Both the position numbers and the translations under genes were made by a program. A DNA stretch of 64,000 nucleotides from Ovis canadensis (taxonomy: Eukaryota; Chordata; Mammalia; Artiodactyla; Bovidae), in assembly GCF_042477335.2 (NCBI RefSeq), contig NC_091253.1:93510501-93574500 (forward strand). The letters run 5' to 3'. This document shows positions 31,995 to 43,745 of this stretch, piece after piece (positions within the stretch are counted from its first letter, which is position 1; every line of letters starts with the position of its first letter). The notes beneath the pieces are model-generated. The model ran no database searches, had not been told where the DNA came from, and was given only the letters and a program-made list of their open reading frames with translations.

Positions 31995-32150
31995 TATATT
32001 TGGGAGGTCATAAATTTTCTTTTTTTAATCTTTTGGCTGTGCTGTGCAGTATATGGGATTTTATTTCTTCAACCAGGGATTGAACCCACACCCTGTGCAT
32101 TGGAAGAGTGGAGTCTTAACTCCTGGACTTCCAGAGAAGTTCCAGATTTT
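31995..32150 (-). repeat. CHR-type SINE, short antisense copy
   Basis: 'cttttggctgtgctgtgcag' start, 'cagggattgaacccacaccc' B-box complement, end 'ctggacttccagagaagttc'. Confidence 0.8.
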
Positions 32151-33479
32151 CTATATCCTTCCCTTTTCAACATACAATAATTTTTTCTTTTAAAGAAAAT
32201 AATTGTATTCAAAGATAAGGAATCTCTTTACAGCCAGGGGGCAGCAAATGATTGCTTTTGAACCAAGTGTAGGGCAAGTGAAAAAATGCAGATAGATTTT
32301 TAAACTGCTTAATGGTAGTTAATAAGCCTCAAAATAAGAAAATGAAAGTCTTCCCTGGGCTTTTCTTTATGCTTTTAGAAAAAGTTATTTTCATGTTAAA
32401 GGAATATTTAAAAATATTACTTTGAGGTCATAAATTTATACAAAGACTATTATCATCTTGATCTGAATCTTGATCTAAATATCAGTATCTCTAATATTTT
32501 TCCACTTTGATTTTATATTTTAAATGCCAGAATATGTCTATTCATTACAAATATTGTAATTGCTGCTTTCATAAGAGAGTGAAATAAAATTAGAAATGGA
32601 ATTTCAATTTATGTATACAAGATATTTTTTAAAGATTCAAAAAGGAGGAAAGTGGTAGGGAAACATGAGCATCAACTGAAATATTAACTTATGTTTTCTG
32701 TGTTGTAAAAAGGTACAATTGTTAGATACTGTAAATGAAGATTTGAGGGTGCTTTTAGAGCTTTTTGAAGGGATAATACAGAGAATAGCAGAATGGGACA
32801 TTTACTAATAAATAACAACTCAATAATCTTTGATAATCTAATGGGAAAACTGATACTTAAATGTTGTTCCTCCAAATGAATGGAAAGAACTGGAATTGGG
32901 ATGCAGGATTCTTAACATTTTGATTGACATGAGTTCTAAAACTGAGGGGAATTCATATTTAATTTATTTACCATCAGGCAGATACCAATCCAAAATGAGG
33001 ACTTTGGGATGACTGTGGGGTGAGAAGAGATGGCAGGAGGCAGGTGGCCCATGCCCAGCAGGGGTGGGGGCAGGACTCAGGTGAATTTTGCTCCCTAGAC
33101 TGCTGGGTCTTGCTTCAGCTCCTCCTTGGACTGGCTTGCCCGCATGAGGCCTAACCCCCCAGGCTTACTGCTGGGAAGGGCTCCAAAGACCTCTTTCCAA
33201 GAGCCTCCACTCAGCAAGCCATCACCCGAGGTCCGTTTCTTTTATTTAAAACAGCCTCTTAAAAATAGTAGGTGTGCTTGAGAGAAAACACATTATACTA
33301 CCAGACATTATTAGCGCTTTTGGATGACTGATTTCCTTGGCTAATTTCCTTTAGGATAGGGAGCAGGATTCAGCCTTTCTCCCAGGGCTCAGCCTCCTGG
33401 TCTTGTTTTGTAAACCCTTTCTCCTGGGGCCTGCTCTAATCTTCCCACATGGAAGCCAGCGACCTGCCTTTTTAAACAT
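32151..33479. other. Non-coding stretch, nothing recognised
   Basis: AT-rich to 33,000, then a GC-richer patch (33,000-33,230). No convincing gene, RNA or repeat seen. Confidence 0.45.
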
Positions 33480-33745
33480 TTTTAAAAAAACTTTTTATTG
33501 TACATTGGCGTATAACTGATTAACAACCTTGTGATGATTTCAGGTGCACAGCAGAGCAACTCAGCCACACATATACATGTATCCTATATATATCCATGTA
33601 TCCATGTACATGTATCCATGTACATGTACCCCAAACTCCCTTCCCATTCGGGCTCCCACGTAACATGGAGCAGAGTTTTGTGTGCTCCTTGGTAGGACTT
33701 TGTTGCTTATCCATTTTATATGCAGCAGTGTGTACAGGGACACGT
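33480..33745 (-). repeat. Bovine-type L1 3' UTR fragment, antisense
   Basis: 'tttattgtacattggcgtat...gatttcaggtgcacagcagagc...ccattttatatgcagcagtgtg' follows the bovine L1 3' UTR. A short 'tccatgtaca' tandem expansion lies inside it (33,590-33,630). Confidence 0.8.
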
Positions 33746-34279
33746 CTTGCTCTTGTTTGACTCCTGACCCTGGCATAGACTGAGCCTAGAAGGGAGGGGA
33801 GTGGGCGTGGGCATGCCGGGAGGAAGATGTTCCCAGAGAGGGCCTGTGGCCAGCAGGCAGGGCTTAGACCCCTGGACGGAGGAGGGCATGGCTGAGGCCT
33901 GCAGTTGGAGGTAGGGGGCCCGTGAAGGAAATGTGTACATTTCATGATAGTACTGCTGAATGGTTGTCCTTTGCAGAGGTGAGAGAAAATAATCATCTGA
34001 ACTCCTCTGGGTTCTAAATTAATGCTGGGTCCCACCTCCATTAATAAGGCTTTGTATTTGACAAAGAATTTTCTACTTCTTTGTCTCAAACAACAAACAT
34101 AAGAAGAGGCCCTTTTGATATATACATCTGAGGAATTGAGGGAAGGTCTATGCACAGGGAAACAATATTTTTAGTGTTGTGTCCAAACATAGTTTGCATA
34201 TAATGTAAACATTGTGTAACTTTTATAAATTTGTATCATATTCATATACTTACATATCTATGTAATATTTATATTTCCC

Positions 34280-35175
34280 CTTGCTATGGTCCTAACTCTA
34301 GTTGGCACCATGCGTGCTGCGTCACTGGCCCACATTTTTTTAACAGAACTCCTCTCAGATTTGAGCTCATTTAGGGACACCCCGTCCACCATCTATAATT
34401 CTAGCCCCTCCTCCCCCTGCCTGCTGAGCTTTCTTCCCAACTATATTGTTGTTATGGCATCTAAACTGCTGTGGATCGTGCTTGCATCCCTCTCCCAGCT
34501 CTTCCCTGGTGGCTTAGCTGGTAAGAATCTGCCTGCAAAGCAGGAGACCTGGGTTTGATCCCTGGGTTGGGAAGATGCCTTGGAGAAGGGAACGGCTACC
34601 CACTCTGGTATTCTGGCCTGGAGAATTCCGAGGACTGTGTAGACCATGGGGTTGCAAAGAGTCGGACACGGCCGAGCACCTTTCACTTTCACTTTTCACT
34701 TTCCAGCTCTTAAGCAGTTGATTTGCTGTTAGCTTTAGTGCATCTGCATCCCCTGCTTCCTTGCATGGCTTCCACCTCTTCACAAGGTCTGTAGCGCCCA
34801 GCACTGCAGTTCATGTGTCAGTGTCCCTGCCCCCAGGCCTTTGCACCTGCCACCCCTTTGCGAGGAGCATTCCTCCCCCAGATGGTCACTTGGCATTTCC
34901 TTCACTTCCTTGAGGACTCAACTTAAACATACCTGTCAGTGCCTGAAATCCACCTCCCTGCCCCATGGCATTTTGTAGCTCCTTTTCCTGCTTTGTTTTT
35001 CTACTGAGTACAAAATACACCTAGTCTTCTATAGATTATATTTTACTCACTAATGTGGTTTGTTTTCTGTCTAAATTATGTGTTCCAGGAGGACAGAGAC
35101 TTTGGTCTATATTGTTCAGAATCGTATCCTCAGTGCTAGCACACAGTAGGTGTTCAATTAGTATTAACCCATAAA
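34280..35175 (+). repeat. L2-like old LINE 3' end, split by a SINE
   Basis: The right part (34,800-35,175) has the L2 3' hallmark order: 'caggcctttgcacctgcc', 'ttccttgaggactcaact', 'gttccaggaggacagagact', 'cacagtaggtgttcaattag'. The part before the Bov-tA at 34,501 is less certain. Confidence 0.7.
34504..34702 (+). repeat. Bov-tA SINE with 9-bp target duplication
   Basis: tRNA-like head 'cctggtggcttagctggtaa', B-box 'gggtttgatccctggg', tail 'tttcactttcacttttcact'. Flanked by CCAGCTCTT (34,495-34,503 and 34,703-34,711). Confidence 0.94.
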
Positions 35176-36160
35176 GGAACAAATAAATAGCAGCATTAAA
35201 TAAATGCAGTAGAAATAAATCAGAGTACCCAGGCATTGGATCTGAGCCTAGAACTGATGTCAAGGGAAATGAATGATTTTTTTTCCCCTAATATGTGTAG
35301 AACGGCACTAGCTAAATTAATTCAGTTACCTGGATTTGCTAAGTTTGTGAAATGCCAACTAGTCATTTCACTGTTTCATATATGTGTATATGTATATGAA
35401 ATTAAAAAATAAAGAGTGGGAATCTATAAAGATTTCCAACTGATTTTTACAGACCAAAGGGAAACAGATCTTTGTCTCCTGGATTGTCAGAGACATCATT
35501 ATGCTTCTAAGACATCTGTTCATCTCATCATTTTTGTTTCCTCCTGTGGTTTGTACAATTGAGCCTATTGGTACGTGTTTGTTTACATAATATGGCATAT
35601 GGTATTGGTCAGTTCTGACCATAGAAATGTCCTGAAGATTTGCGGTGGCACTGAGCCTCACAATGTATGGTTTTGTCATTGAAAAATTAGATTTTTACTC
35701 TGGTAAACAAAATGAGTACTGAGCAATTTGACAGGAATTTTGAATAAAGCTATTTAGATTTCTCATCCCACTATACAGTACTGAATTGTAAGATTTAGTG
35801 AGCTAATACTGAATAAGTAATTTTTTTTTTTTTACTTATTAAATATAAGGTTGGATCTGGGCAAATTGGGACAACTTGATATTCCAGAATGAAACTTGGA
35901 AAATATTGGGACTTTTAGTGTAATTTGTGAAAAGATTTCACTATTCTTGTGAATGCAGATATTTTCCAGAAAGCACTGCCCTTGAAAAGTTGTGAAACTT
36001 TATCTGAGCAAAGAAAAAAATATGAGAAATACGTTTACCCTCATGAACATTGTATGATTTTGCTTCTAGAGCCAGAAGACTTTATCATCCTGGTTTGCTT
36101 TATTTAGTAGTCAATGTCCCTCAGCTTTAATTAGAATTCTTGATTTTATCAAACAAAAAG
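35176..36160. other. Non-coding stretch, nothing recognised
   Basis: AT-rich with no convincing gene or repeat family. A 103-codon minus-strand frame (35,368-35,679) has no recognisable motif and lacks codon-use support. Confidence 0.45.
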
Positions 36161-36990
36161 TGGACTTAATAAGGAGAGACTTTAATTGCAAAAGGGGGAA
36201 GGGGCTGCTACAATGTTGTAAGGGGGCTATTGCCGTAGAAAGAATAGTGACCACGGGACCTGAAGTGTCTTTAAGAGTTAGGCAAAAGGGCTTTTACAAG
36301 AGGAGTCGTTGTTCAGTCGCTAAGTTGTGTACAACTCTTGGTGACCCCATGAACTGCAGCACGCCAGGCTTCCCTGTCCTTCACTGACTCCCTGAGCTTG
36401 TTCAAACGCATATCCATTGAGCCAGCAATGCCATCCAACTATCTGCAGTGTCTTAAGAGTTAGGCAAAAGGGCTTTTATGAGAGATGGAGACAAAGCTAG
36501 AAAGAGCCTGGTGTGGGGAAGTGGAATGAAAGGATGGCATACAGGACAGCAAATGAGAGAATGGTTTGTCTTGACACCATCCAGGAAGGACCCACAAATA
36601 GGGGCTGTACGCTGTCTCAGGCTGAGAGAAGGCGCAAGGCCAGGGACGTGAGAAAAGGAGAGGGGTTTAACCAGTGTTCAGTTTCCAGACATTTTGTTCT
36701 GCTTGGTCAGTGGGGGCAAGGGGTTGGGCTGATCACGTATGAAGCCAAGGCTGACCTTGCCATAGGTAAACACGGGAGCATCTGCGAGTCTCATCTATGT
36801 CGCATCATTTGGGAAGGCTGGTTCTTCACAGGAAGCTGTTTTCCAGAGCACAAAGAATGGGAGAACTCCTGTAACCTCTGTTTGCCAGGAGCACAGGGCT
36901 CGGTTCAAGTTCAACATCATCAGCTTCTTTCGTTGAATGATTTTGGAAAATACTCTGGCTTTATTTTCTTTATAAAAAGATTACAATGAA
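36161..36990. repeat. Possible old LTR or unclassified repeat, split by a BovB tail
   Basis: GC-richer, purine-biased sequence ('gagagactttaattgcaaaa', 'agagcctggtgtggggaagt') with the texture of an old LTR. No clear TG...CA ends or polyadenylation signal could be fixed. A plus-strand frame of 158 codons (36,513-36,989) has no recognised domain. I cannot name a family. Confidence 0.3.
36297..36446 (-). repeat. BovB 3' tail fragment between long direct repeats
   Basis: Reverse-oriented BovB 3' end: 'gttgttcagtcgctaag', 'tggtgaccccatgaactgca', 'catatccattgagcc'. It is flanked by direct repeats of 33 and 32 bp (36,264-36,296 and 36,447-36,478) that differ by one T. These are best read as an unusually long target duplication. 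Confidence 0.85.
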
Positions 36991-37769
36991 TTTTTCATTG
37001 GTGAGAAGTAACTGATGGTTACTAACTTTAACATTTGAGAGTCCCTCTCCAAGATGTTCTTGGGGGTGGGATGTGAATATGTAAAATATCTCATTAAAAA
37101 AGAAAAAGGTGTTTTTGAAGCTTTTTACTTGCAGATATAGTAATATGTATTAAAGGATGTGATTTCCTGGTTTATGTGGCAGCTGACTTCCAGAGGCATT
37201 GCATATTTAACTGTTGCAAATGAGAATTGTAGGAGATATAAATCTTTAAAATGTTGATTAATCAAACTTAATACTTGAAAACTTTACCATAAAGGAAAAC
37301 ATCTAGGTCACCCTAAGCTACTTCCTTTACAAAAATTAAAAAACTACTTCCTGACCCTCTAGGAAGTTTCATTCTACAGTGGATGACATGGCAAAAAGTT
37401 GTGTACAAATAGAAGGAATTAAAGGTAACAATGTTGTGTTTCATTTGTTGTACCATGTTAAAAAAGACCATAGAAACACAGAATTTATATTTAAATCAGT
37501 TCATTCTTTTTCTGAAACGGATTGGATACATGAACTTAGAGATAACTGCCCATTTTATTTTTTCTTGCAGCTATGCATTTATATTAAATTCTGATTTTCT
37601 TCAAGGTATCTCAAAGAAAATGAGGAAAATATATAATTTTATTAAACCTCTGAAATTCCAAACATATGCAAAACAAATAAAAATAGACTAAAGGTGGGAA
37701 AACTTTTGAACATTTTGTAGGTGTGCCCACCTGGCAGGAAAATTCCTTCCCATTGGGCCCGGTCCGTGA
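36991..37769. other. AT-rich stretch, nothing recognised
   Basis: No convincing gene or repeat seen. Short open frames near 37,379-37,691 overlap each other in different frames and show no motif. Confidence 0.45.
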
Positions 37770-37885
37770 GGAAAGCTTGGATTCAGTCTGAGTTCTGTCA
37801 CTCACCACCTGGGTGACTCCAAGGATACCTACAATTTCCTAGCCTCAGTTTCTTGCATTCCTTAAATACAGACTAGATGGTCCAT
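37770..37885 (+). repeat. MIR SINE, worn
   Basis: 'tgagttctgtcactcaccacctgggtgactcc...cctagcctcagtttcttgc' follows the sense MIR core. Confidence 0.7.
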
Positions 37886-38003
37886 AAAGCATAAGTGTAG
37901 TTTTAAAAGTTTGTTGTATTGTCTTAAAGCCAGAAATTCCTTTATTTATGAGGCAATTAAAAAAAATCTTGTATCAACAGATTTCCAGCCCTAAAAGATT
38001 TGT

Positions 38004-38054
38004 CCATGGGATCGCAAAGAGTCAGACACGACTGAGCGATTGAACTGAACTGAC
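38004..38054 (+). repeat. 51-bp BovB tail with 11-bp target duplication
   Basis: Only the last bases of a BovB: 'ccatgggatcgcaaagagtc', then 'agacacgactgagcg' and a GAACT-repeat end. It is flanked by a perfect 11-bp duplication AAAAGATTTGT (37,993-38,003 and 38,055-38,065). An extreme 5' truncation. Confidence 0.93.
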
Positions 38055-38065
38055 AAAAGATTTGT

Positions 38066-38898
38066 AGAAGGTGCGATTAAGGAAAAGGGTAAGAAAGAAG
38101 AAAGGAAGATACATTCAGTAAAAGGCACAAGAGAGGGGTCTTCCCTGAAAACGGCTGAGTGCTCAGGGTAAAAGTTCTGTTTGCTGGTAGCACCCAGGAT
38201 CTTGCATTTTTCCTCACCTCATCCTGGCCATGAATTTTTACAGGGTCACCACCTATGCCAAAACAACCCCGCTCTTTGTTTTTCTTCTCCCTCCTCAGTC
38301 TCTGCAGAATACTCACCCTCACATCCTGGTTTCCAGAATTAGCTGCACCTGGGACAGCCTCATCAGTTTTTCCGTCAGCCTTCTGCAAATCACGTATAAA
38401 GTAGCTTCTGTTGCTATTTCCATTTTCAGGCACTAGATGGCGCTCGTTCACCACTATGGAGGTCTCAGCCCGTTGTCATCCGTGTTCCCAGGTCTTCTAT
38501 ATCAAGTTATGTGTTTAACTACCTTAGAGTTAGAAATATTTTATTTTCACTTGTTTGTAATCATATCTTCTAGGCAGTAATTTTATACATTTATGTAAAA
38601 TTCGCAAACAGTGCTTCCTCATTTTGGATATTTCTGTAGAAGAGTTATTTTCTCATTGTGATGCTGGAGGATGGGGAAAACCAGCTTCGTATCTTAGAGA
38701 TCTCATGAAATCATGTCATCTTCCATGAGGTGTTGAGATGTTGCCTTTTGGAAAACACATAAAAAAAATCTTGTGTAGTTGACAATATCTTCCAGCTAAA
38801 TATTTGAAGTTCTATTTCTAATGAAAAAAAGAAAAAACTTTTCAAATTGTATCACCCATTTGATTTTTATGCCTTTTGTATATTTCTTTTTCTTTAAG
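38066..38898. other. Non-coding stretch, nothing recognised
   Basis: Mixed base content. Overlapping short frames at 38,077-38,454 (minus) and 38,230-38,436 (plus) show no known domain. Confidence 0.45.
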
Positions 38899-39241
38899 CC
38901 AAAGACATTTAGTCTTAAAAGATGCAGTTCAGAATCAGTTTTCTGGAGACAGATTGTCATTTTTCTCTCAATGCTGTGCCAATAAGCTAAAGGGAGCAGT
39001 AGAGAGCGGATATACACATCATCATGACAGACATCTAAAATATACTTATGGTCTTCAGGAAGATATGCCCATCATTTGTAAAAATTTCAAAAATGACTTC
39101 ATGAGAGATGTCTTAAGAATTTCCATGGAAAACAAAGTTATGGAGAATCTGAAGAAAGTTTATCTATTCATTAGTAAATTTATAATTTTTGTAACTCTGA
39201 TGATTAATGTTACCAGCATACAATTCTATTTATTTCATTGA
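38899..39241 (+). other. Exon-like open frame, unidentified
   Basis: A polypyrimidine tract ends in a 3' splice-site-like TTTAAG (AG at 38,897-38,898). It is followed by about 114 open codons in AT-rich DNA, where such length is uncommon. The predicted peptide begins RHLVLKDAVQNQFSGDRLSF and is rich in charged residues, turning hydrophobic near the end. I do not recognise a family, and no good splice donor is visible before the stop. It could be a terminal exon, a worn repeat or chance. Confidence 0.2.
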
Positions 39242-39485
39242 ATGGATATTTAAAAACATAAAATTCTTTCTTTCTTTTCTTCTTGGTATTTGACCAGATG
39301 CCACATAAGACCAAAACTGTAAATGTATAAAATAAAATAATTTTAATTTCCAATGAAAAGGTCTCTAAAACTCAGTTTTTCTGTAAAATCTTGATTCATA
39401 CAGATTTTTTGCAAAATGTCATTTTAATTAAAAAATTAATCAGTTCTTGGTGCTGTTGTTTAAGAGGGTAACCTAAATATTGTTA
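39242..39485. other. AT-rich spacer
   Basis: Nothing recognised. Confidence 0.4.
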
Positions 39486-39706
39486 GGGCTTCCAAGTGGC
39501 ACCAGTGTTAAAGAATCCACCTGCCAATGCAGGAGACACAAGAAACTTGGGTTCAATCCCTGGGTCGGGAAGATCCCCTGGAGTAGGAAATGGCAACCCT
39601 CTGCAGTACTCTTGCCTAGAAAATTCCATGGACAGAGGAGCCTGGCAAGCTACAGTCCATGGAGTTGCAATGAACTGAACATAGCTGAGCATGCATGCAC
39701 ATTCAA
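39486..39706 (+). repeat. Bov-tA SINE
   Basis: Head 'gggcttccaagtggcaccag', B-box 'gggttcaatccctggg', body 'ccatggacagaggagcctgg', tail 'gctgagcatgcatgcac'. Flanks 'aaatattgttag' and 'aaatattttag' are a probable target duplication. Confidence 0.92.
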
Positions 39707-41015
39707 CCCAAATATTTTAGGAGCTGAATTAAATTTTTGATGAGCCCCCTGATTAGCATTAAAAATAATTAAAGATCTTCTATGTACTCTCAAATATGAG
39801 GATTTTTTTAGCAGATTATAATTTAAAAATGATCTCTGATATCTTTCGCAACAGTGGAGTTCTGTCATTTCACAGTTCCCTTCTTAACTATCCAATTTCC
39901 TGGATGCCCACACTGTGGACGCAGTCCTTCCCAACTTGATGATGGCTTGTGTAGCTGTCAATTCTAGATTTATTGCTTAGTTTGGGAAAGAGCTGTTTCA
40001 ACAGCCCATGCCCTGCAGATCTCTCTGAACCACAAAAATTGTTTGCCTAAAGCAAAATATTAGTCGATACCTCACATGTCTGTAATTCTGAAATTATGTA
40101 GTTTTTTTTCTGAATAAAGTTAAAAATCTAAAATGACAACAAAAATTTCTTAACTTTATCATAACTCCGTGATATTGCTGTCTGGCAATAGCCGCGGCCA
40201 AACCCACAATTTAAATTTCAAACTTAGTAAGTGTGAAATCATCTTTGCGAGCCAGAATACACAAAGCAGCAGTTGCAACAATATCCTTCTACAACACATG
40301 TTAGAAAGAACATCACAAAACACGTTGCCAAAATTATTAATTTTCTAGAAGAAAAACACACGAAGCAAATGTTCTTGTAGAACTAATACGGTTCATGCCT
40401 TGAAAATTGCTTTAACTAGCAATAATATATCGCTGTTGAATTACATGTTCAAGACATTGGAATTCTTGTTAATTCATACTTTGTTTCATAACTACACATA
40501 CTTGAGAAAGCCAGATATCTTTAAAAGCTGAAATTTTGAGGACTCAGACAGTTTTCTGGGACCCAATCCCAGTCCTTTTATAGGTATGAATAAAAAAACG
40601 AACAGTAAAGACAGGGACCATTGCTTCTTGCTCCTTCCTCTCCTCATGTCTCCTAACCTGTCCTGATTTGATAAAATAACTTCACTCAGGTGGTCCGTGC
40701 TCAAGTTCAATATTCCAACCAACTTTTCTCTCTTCCAAACTGTAGTATTTTTAACCCCCTTGTTTTTGTCTCTTCCTTTAGGCTCAGAAACCATGGGCCA
40801 TTGAAATCTTCTTCTTCTTTCTTGTTTCTCTACTAAATTCTTGTGGTCGCTGGGTTCTTTCTCTGAAACATTTCCTCTTCTCAGTTATTGAAATATTTTC
40901 ATTCCCTCCTCTGCACATCTGGATTTGACGGGTCAAAATTCAAATTAGCCTATTTTCAACATTGATTTTTACATTTCTCTCTCATCTTCCCCAGAACTTA
41001 AAGAGTTTAGACTCT
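39707..41015. other. Non-repeat stretch, possible conserved element inside
   Basis: No gene seen. A part at about 40,170-40,450 keeps a CpG-bearing 'agccgcggcca' and is free of recognisable repeats. It is a reasonable place to look for a conserved non-coding element. Confidence 0.35.
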
Positions 41016-41240
41016 GCTTCCCAGGGGGTGTTAGTGGTAAAGAACCCACCTGCCAATTCACGAGCCATAAGGGATGAGGGTTTGATCCTTGGGACTGGAA
41101 GATCCCCTGGAGGAGGGCATGGAAACCTACTCTATTATTCTTGCCTGGAGAATCCCATGCACAGAGGAGCCTGGCGGGTACAGTCCATAGGGTCACAAAG
41201 AGTCAGACGTGACTGAAGCAACACAGCATGCACACGCATG
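41016..41240 (+). repeat. Bov-tA SINE
   Basis: Head 'gcttcccagggggtgttagt', B-box-like 'gggtttgatccttggg', body 'cccatgcacagaggagcctg', tail 'gactgaagcaacacagcatg'. Confidence 0.9.
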
Positions 41241-41284
41241 CTGGTAAGAGCTAAGACAGACTTTGCTGGTAGATTATATCAGAT

Positions 41285-41540
41285 GCCAGCCTTACTGGCA
41301 TGATCCTTGTTACCAGCCCCACAATGACAGCACTTCCTGCTGCCTCTGCACTGCTTTCCTTCATCATTTCGCCTCTTGCCCTTCTTTGTGCCTTCTTTGA
41401 TCCAGCTTTGTTTTGCTACTCAAATTCAGCATATTCTTCATTCAAAATGTGGAAGAAATCCCAGGAAAGCTGCACTGTTACCCCAAAGAGCGCCCGTGTG
41501 GCCCTCTCCCTCCTGCAAGTTTTTTGCTGGCATTTCTAAT
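41285..41540 (+). repeat. Possible L2-like fragment
   Basis: 'cctctgcactgctttcct...ctttgtgccttctttgatcc' resembles the L2 3' region weakly. Confidence 0.35.
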
Positions 41541-41834
41541 GGATAGCCCATGACTTTCCTTGTGTTCTTACTATGGCCTCATGTGACCACTGCAATGTCC
41601 TAAGGATATTTCAGATTCCTGAGGCTGAGAGTATTATCATTTTTGTCAAATTATCCACCATATGTTCTTTGTTGTTGTTGTTGACAATTGCATTTGTTCT
41701 CTCCCTCAGGATTCTGATGACTGCTCCTCCAAGTGATCTTTGCCCCTGAAACTATGGTTGTTATTCATTTGGCAATCTCCCATTTCTTCAGAGAGGACTG
41801 GTGTGTAATTTCAAATGCTGCTTCCTCTTTTAGC

Positions 41835-42020
41835 TTTAAAATAAAACAGTTTTATTTAGATATAATGTGCATACTATAAAGTGCACCTGTTTTAAGTATA
41901 CAAATCCATAAATTTGAGGATACCTACGGAGTTATGTAACTTCCACCACCATCTAACTTTAGAATATTTTCATCACCTCCAAAAGAAACCTTGTACCATT
42001 TTCAGCCACTCCACTATTGG
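41835..42020 (-). repeat. Old L1 3' end, antisense
   Basis: 'tagatataatgtgcatactataaagtgcacc...gttatgtaacttccaccacc...tttcatcacctccaaaagaaacc' is the antisense L1M 3' UTR. Confidence 0.8.
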
Positions 42021-42700
42021 TTGGCGTGTAACCCACCAGTGTTTTAAAATACTGAATGCATTAGGACATCTCTATTCAACACTGTGGTTATTATTGAGGG
42101 AAAGTTATCAACTAATTTCTAATGGATTTAAAAAATACATTTTCCTGGCACTCACTTATGATTAAAGATCCTTGATTAGGCACTCATTTGAAATTTTTGT
42201 TTGTTTTTTGGTGCATCAAACTCCAATGCAGAAGAACATTTGGCTTTTGTGCAATGGCAGATCATTTTTTATTTTGAAAGAAACTGTGTCAACAGAACAA
42301 CTAATTCATTCATCTTGATTGAATTGATGAGTCAATTTAGTTTTTCCAACACTGTTAAAAGTGATTATTTGATCAAGAACATTTGTTATTTTATTCAAGT
42401 TTGTCAAATAATTTGAGTGTGTGGATAGTCTTATATTTACATTAGTTAATCTAAAAATTGGTGGGAAAGGAATAAGACCTAATGCAAAAAGAATTTCAAT
42501 GGAGCACCACTTTGGAATCTAGTTATGTATCTAGTTCCAAAGGCCCATGTGCTTGTTAAAAATTGACAGTAGAAATTTAAAATATTTTATTAAACAGATG
42601 TTCCTGTTGTAGACAGTAATAACTACATTGATTTGTAGATCACATATCAGGAGGTGCAGTTAATATGGGTACCTTGTGTCCTTGTGACCATTACCAGTAT
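42021..42700. other. AT-rich stretch, nothing recognised
   Basis: Possibly the continuation of the old L1. No open frame or motif of interest. Confidence 0.4.
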
Positions 42701-42709
42701 TTGGAAACT

Positions 42710-42738
42710 GAGTCGGACACGACTGAAGTGACTTAGCA
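42710..42738 (+). repeat. Bov SINE/BovB tail fragment
   Basis: 'gagtcggacacgactgaagt' plus 'gacttagca', a tail only, 24 bp ahead of a full Bov-tA. Either a very short insertion or the remnant of an older SINE. Confidence 0.75.
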
Positions 42739-42761
42739 GAGCAGAGAGAGTCAGAGTCTGA

Positions 42762-42975
42762 GTGCTCCCAGGTGGCGCTAGTGGTTAAGAACCCGCCTGC
42801 TAGTACAGGAAACAAAAGAGACGTGTGTTCGATCCCTGGGTCGGAAAGATCCCCTGGAGGAGGGCATGGCAACCCACTCCAGTATTCTTGCCTGGAGAAT
42901 CACCATGGACAGAGGAGCCTAGCTATCTATAGTCCATAGGGTCACAAAGAGTCAGACACGACAGAAGCGACTTAG
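42762..42975 (+). repeat. Bov-tA SINE
   Basis: Well-preserved head 'gctcccaggtggcgctagtg', B-box 'gtgttcgatccctggg', body 'aacccactccagtattcttg', tail 'cagacacgacagaagcgact'. Followed by a CA-rich run. Confidence 0.94.
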
Positions 42976-43006
42976 TGTGCGCGCACACACATACACACAC
43001 ACACAG
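42976..43006. repeat. (CA)n microsatellite after SINE tail
   Basis: 'gtgtgcgcgcacacacatac' continuing into pure CA units, apparently grown from the SINE 3' end. Confidence 0.9.
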
Positions 43007-43149
43007 TCTGACATTTTGATATTTGCTTTTACCTTTATTATTTCATCAAGGTTTTACGTGTACCTTGTCGGTTTTGCTTTCTAAATATTTCGGGAACCCA
43101 CTTGTAACGTCTCTCAGGTGAAGAACTGGGACTCTCTCGGAGTTTCGCT

Positions 43150-43745
43150 GTCCATGCTTGGCTTGTATTTCTGCTCCCCTCGTGGGCCCTTTCCCTGTCA
43201 CCCCATCCTCAAGCCTGTGTCTTCACTCCGAAGCCAGCACAATCCCTCAGGACCAAACCCAGTCGTGCGGGCCTCTGTGACGTGCCTGGGTCCCGGGGAG
43301 AGCCAAGGGCAGGCTGCTCCGCGGGCACTGCTTCCTCACCGGCTCCCGCCCGCCGAATGTCCCTGCACCTTCTTGCTGGACGCTTCTCCGCACGTGCTCG
43401 GACGCTTCCGGCCTCCCTCAGCAGCTTGCTCTGCCTGCAGTGGTTGCCTCCCATCCTTCTTCACGCAAGTCACTTGGATTCATTTTTAAAGACAGTTCAG
43501 GTGTCGACTTTTCTGGAAAGCCTTTCCTTGACCACAGATTAGGGGAAGGGTCCCTCCTCTTTGCTCCCTGAAGCATGTCACTCATTCTATCATTTTCCGA
43601 AGCAGTTTGGTATGTGTCCCTCACTGGTGTGCAGATTCCTCGAGGGCAGGGAGCGTGTTTTAATTCTCTCTCTATTCCCGGTGTTTGCCAGATTCTTTAT
43701 GATAGTTGGCTGACCTGAAGTGAATTTTGCTGAATAAATGGCTAA
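43150..43745 (+). repeat. L2-like old LINE 3' end, GC-rich
   Basis: The right half has the L2 order 'aaagcctttccttgaccaca', 'attcctcgagggcagggagc', and 'gctgaataaatggc' at the end. The left half holds several CpGs ('gctccgcgggcactg', 'ctcccgcccgccg'), which give long but empty open frames on both strands. Confidence 0.65.

Noticed and set aside
33520..34155. 211-codon minus-strand frame
   Set aside because: Begins in unique GC-rich DNA and ends in an L1 3' UTR; no domain, start context or splice signals.
36513..36989. 158-codon plus-strand frame
   Set aside because: Lies in probable old LTR-like sequence and shows no recognised domain.
43209..43542. GC-rich overlapping frames that suggested a CpG-island first exon
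   Set aside because: The stretch runs into an L2-like 3' end. Frames are open on both strands because of base content.
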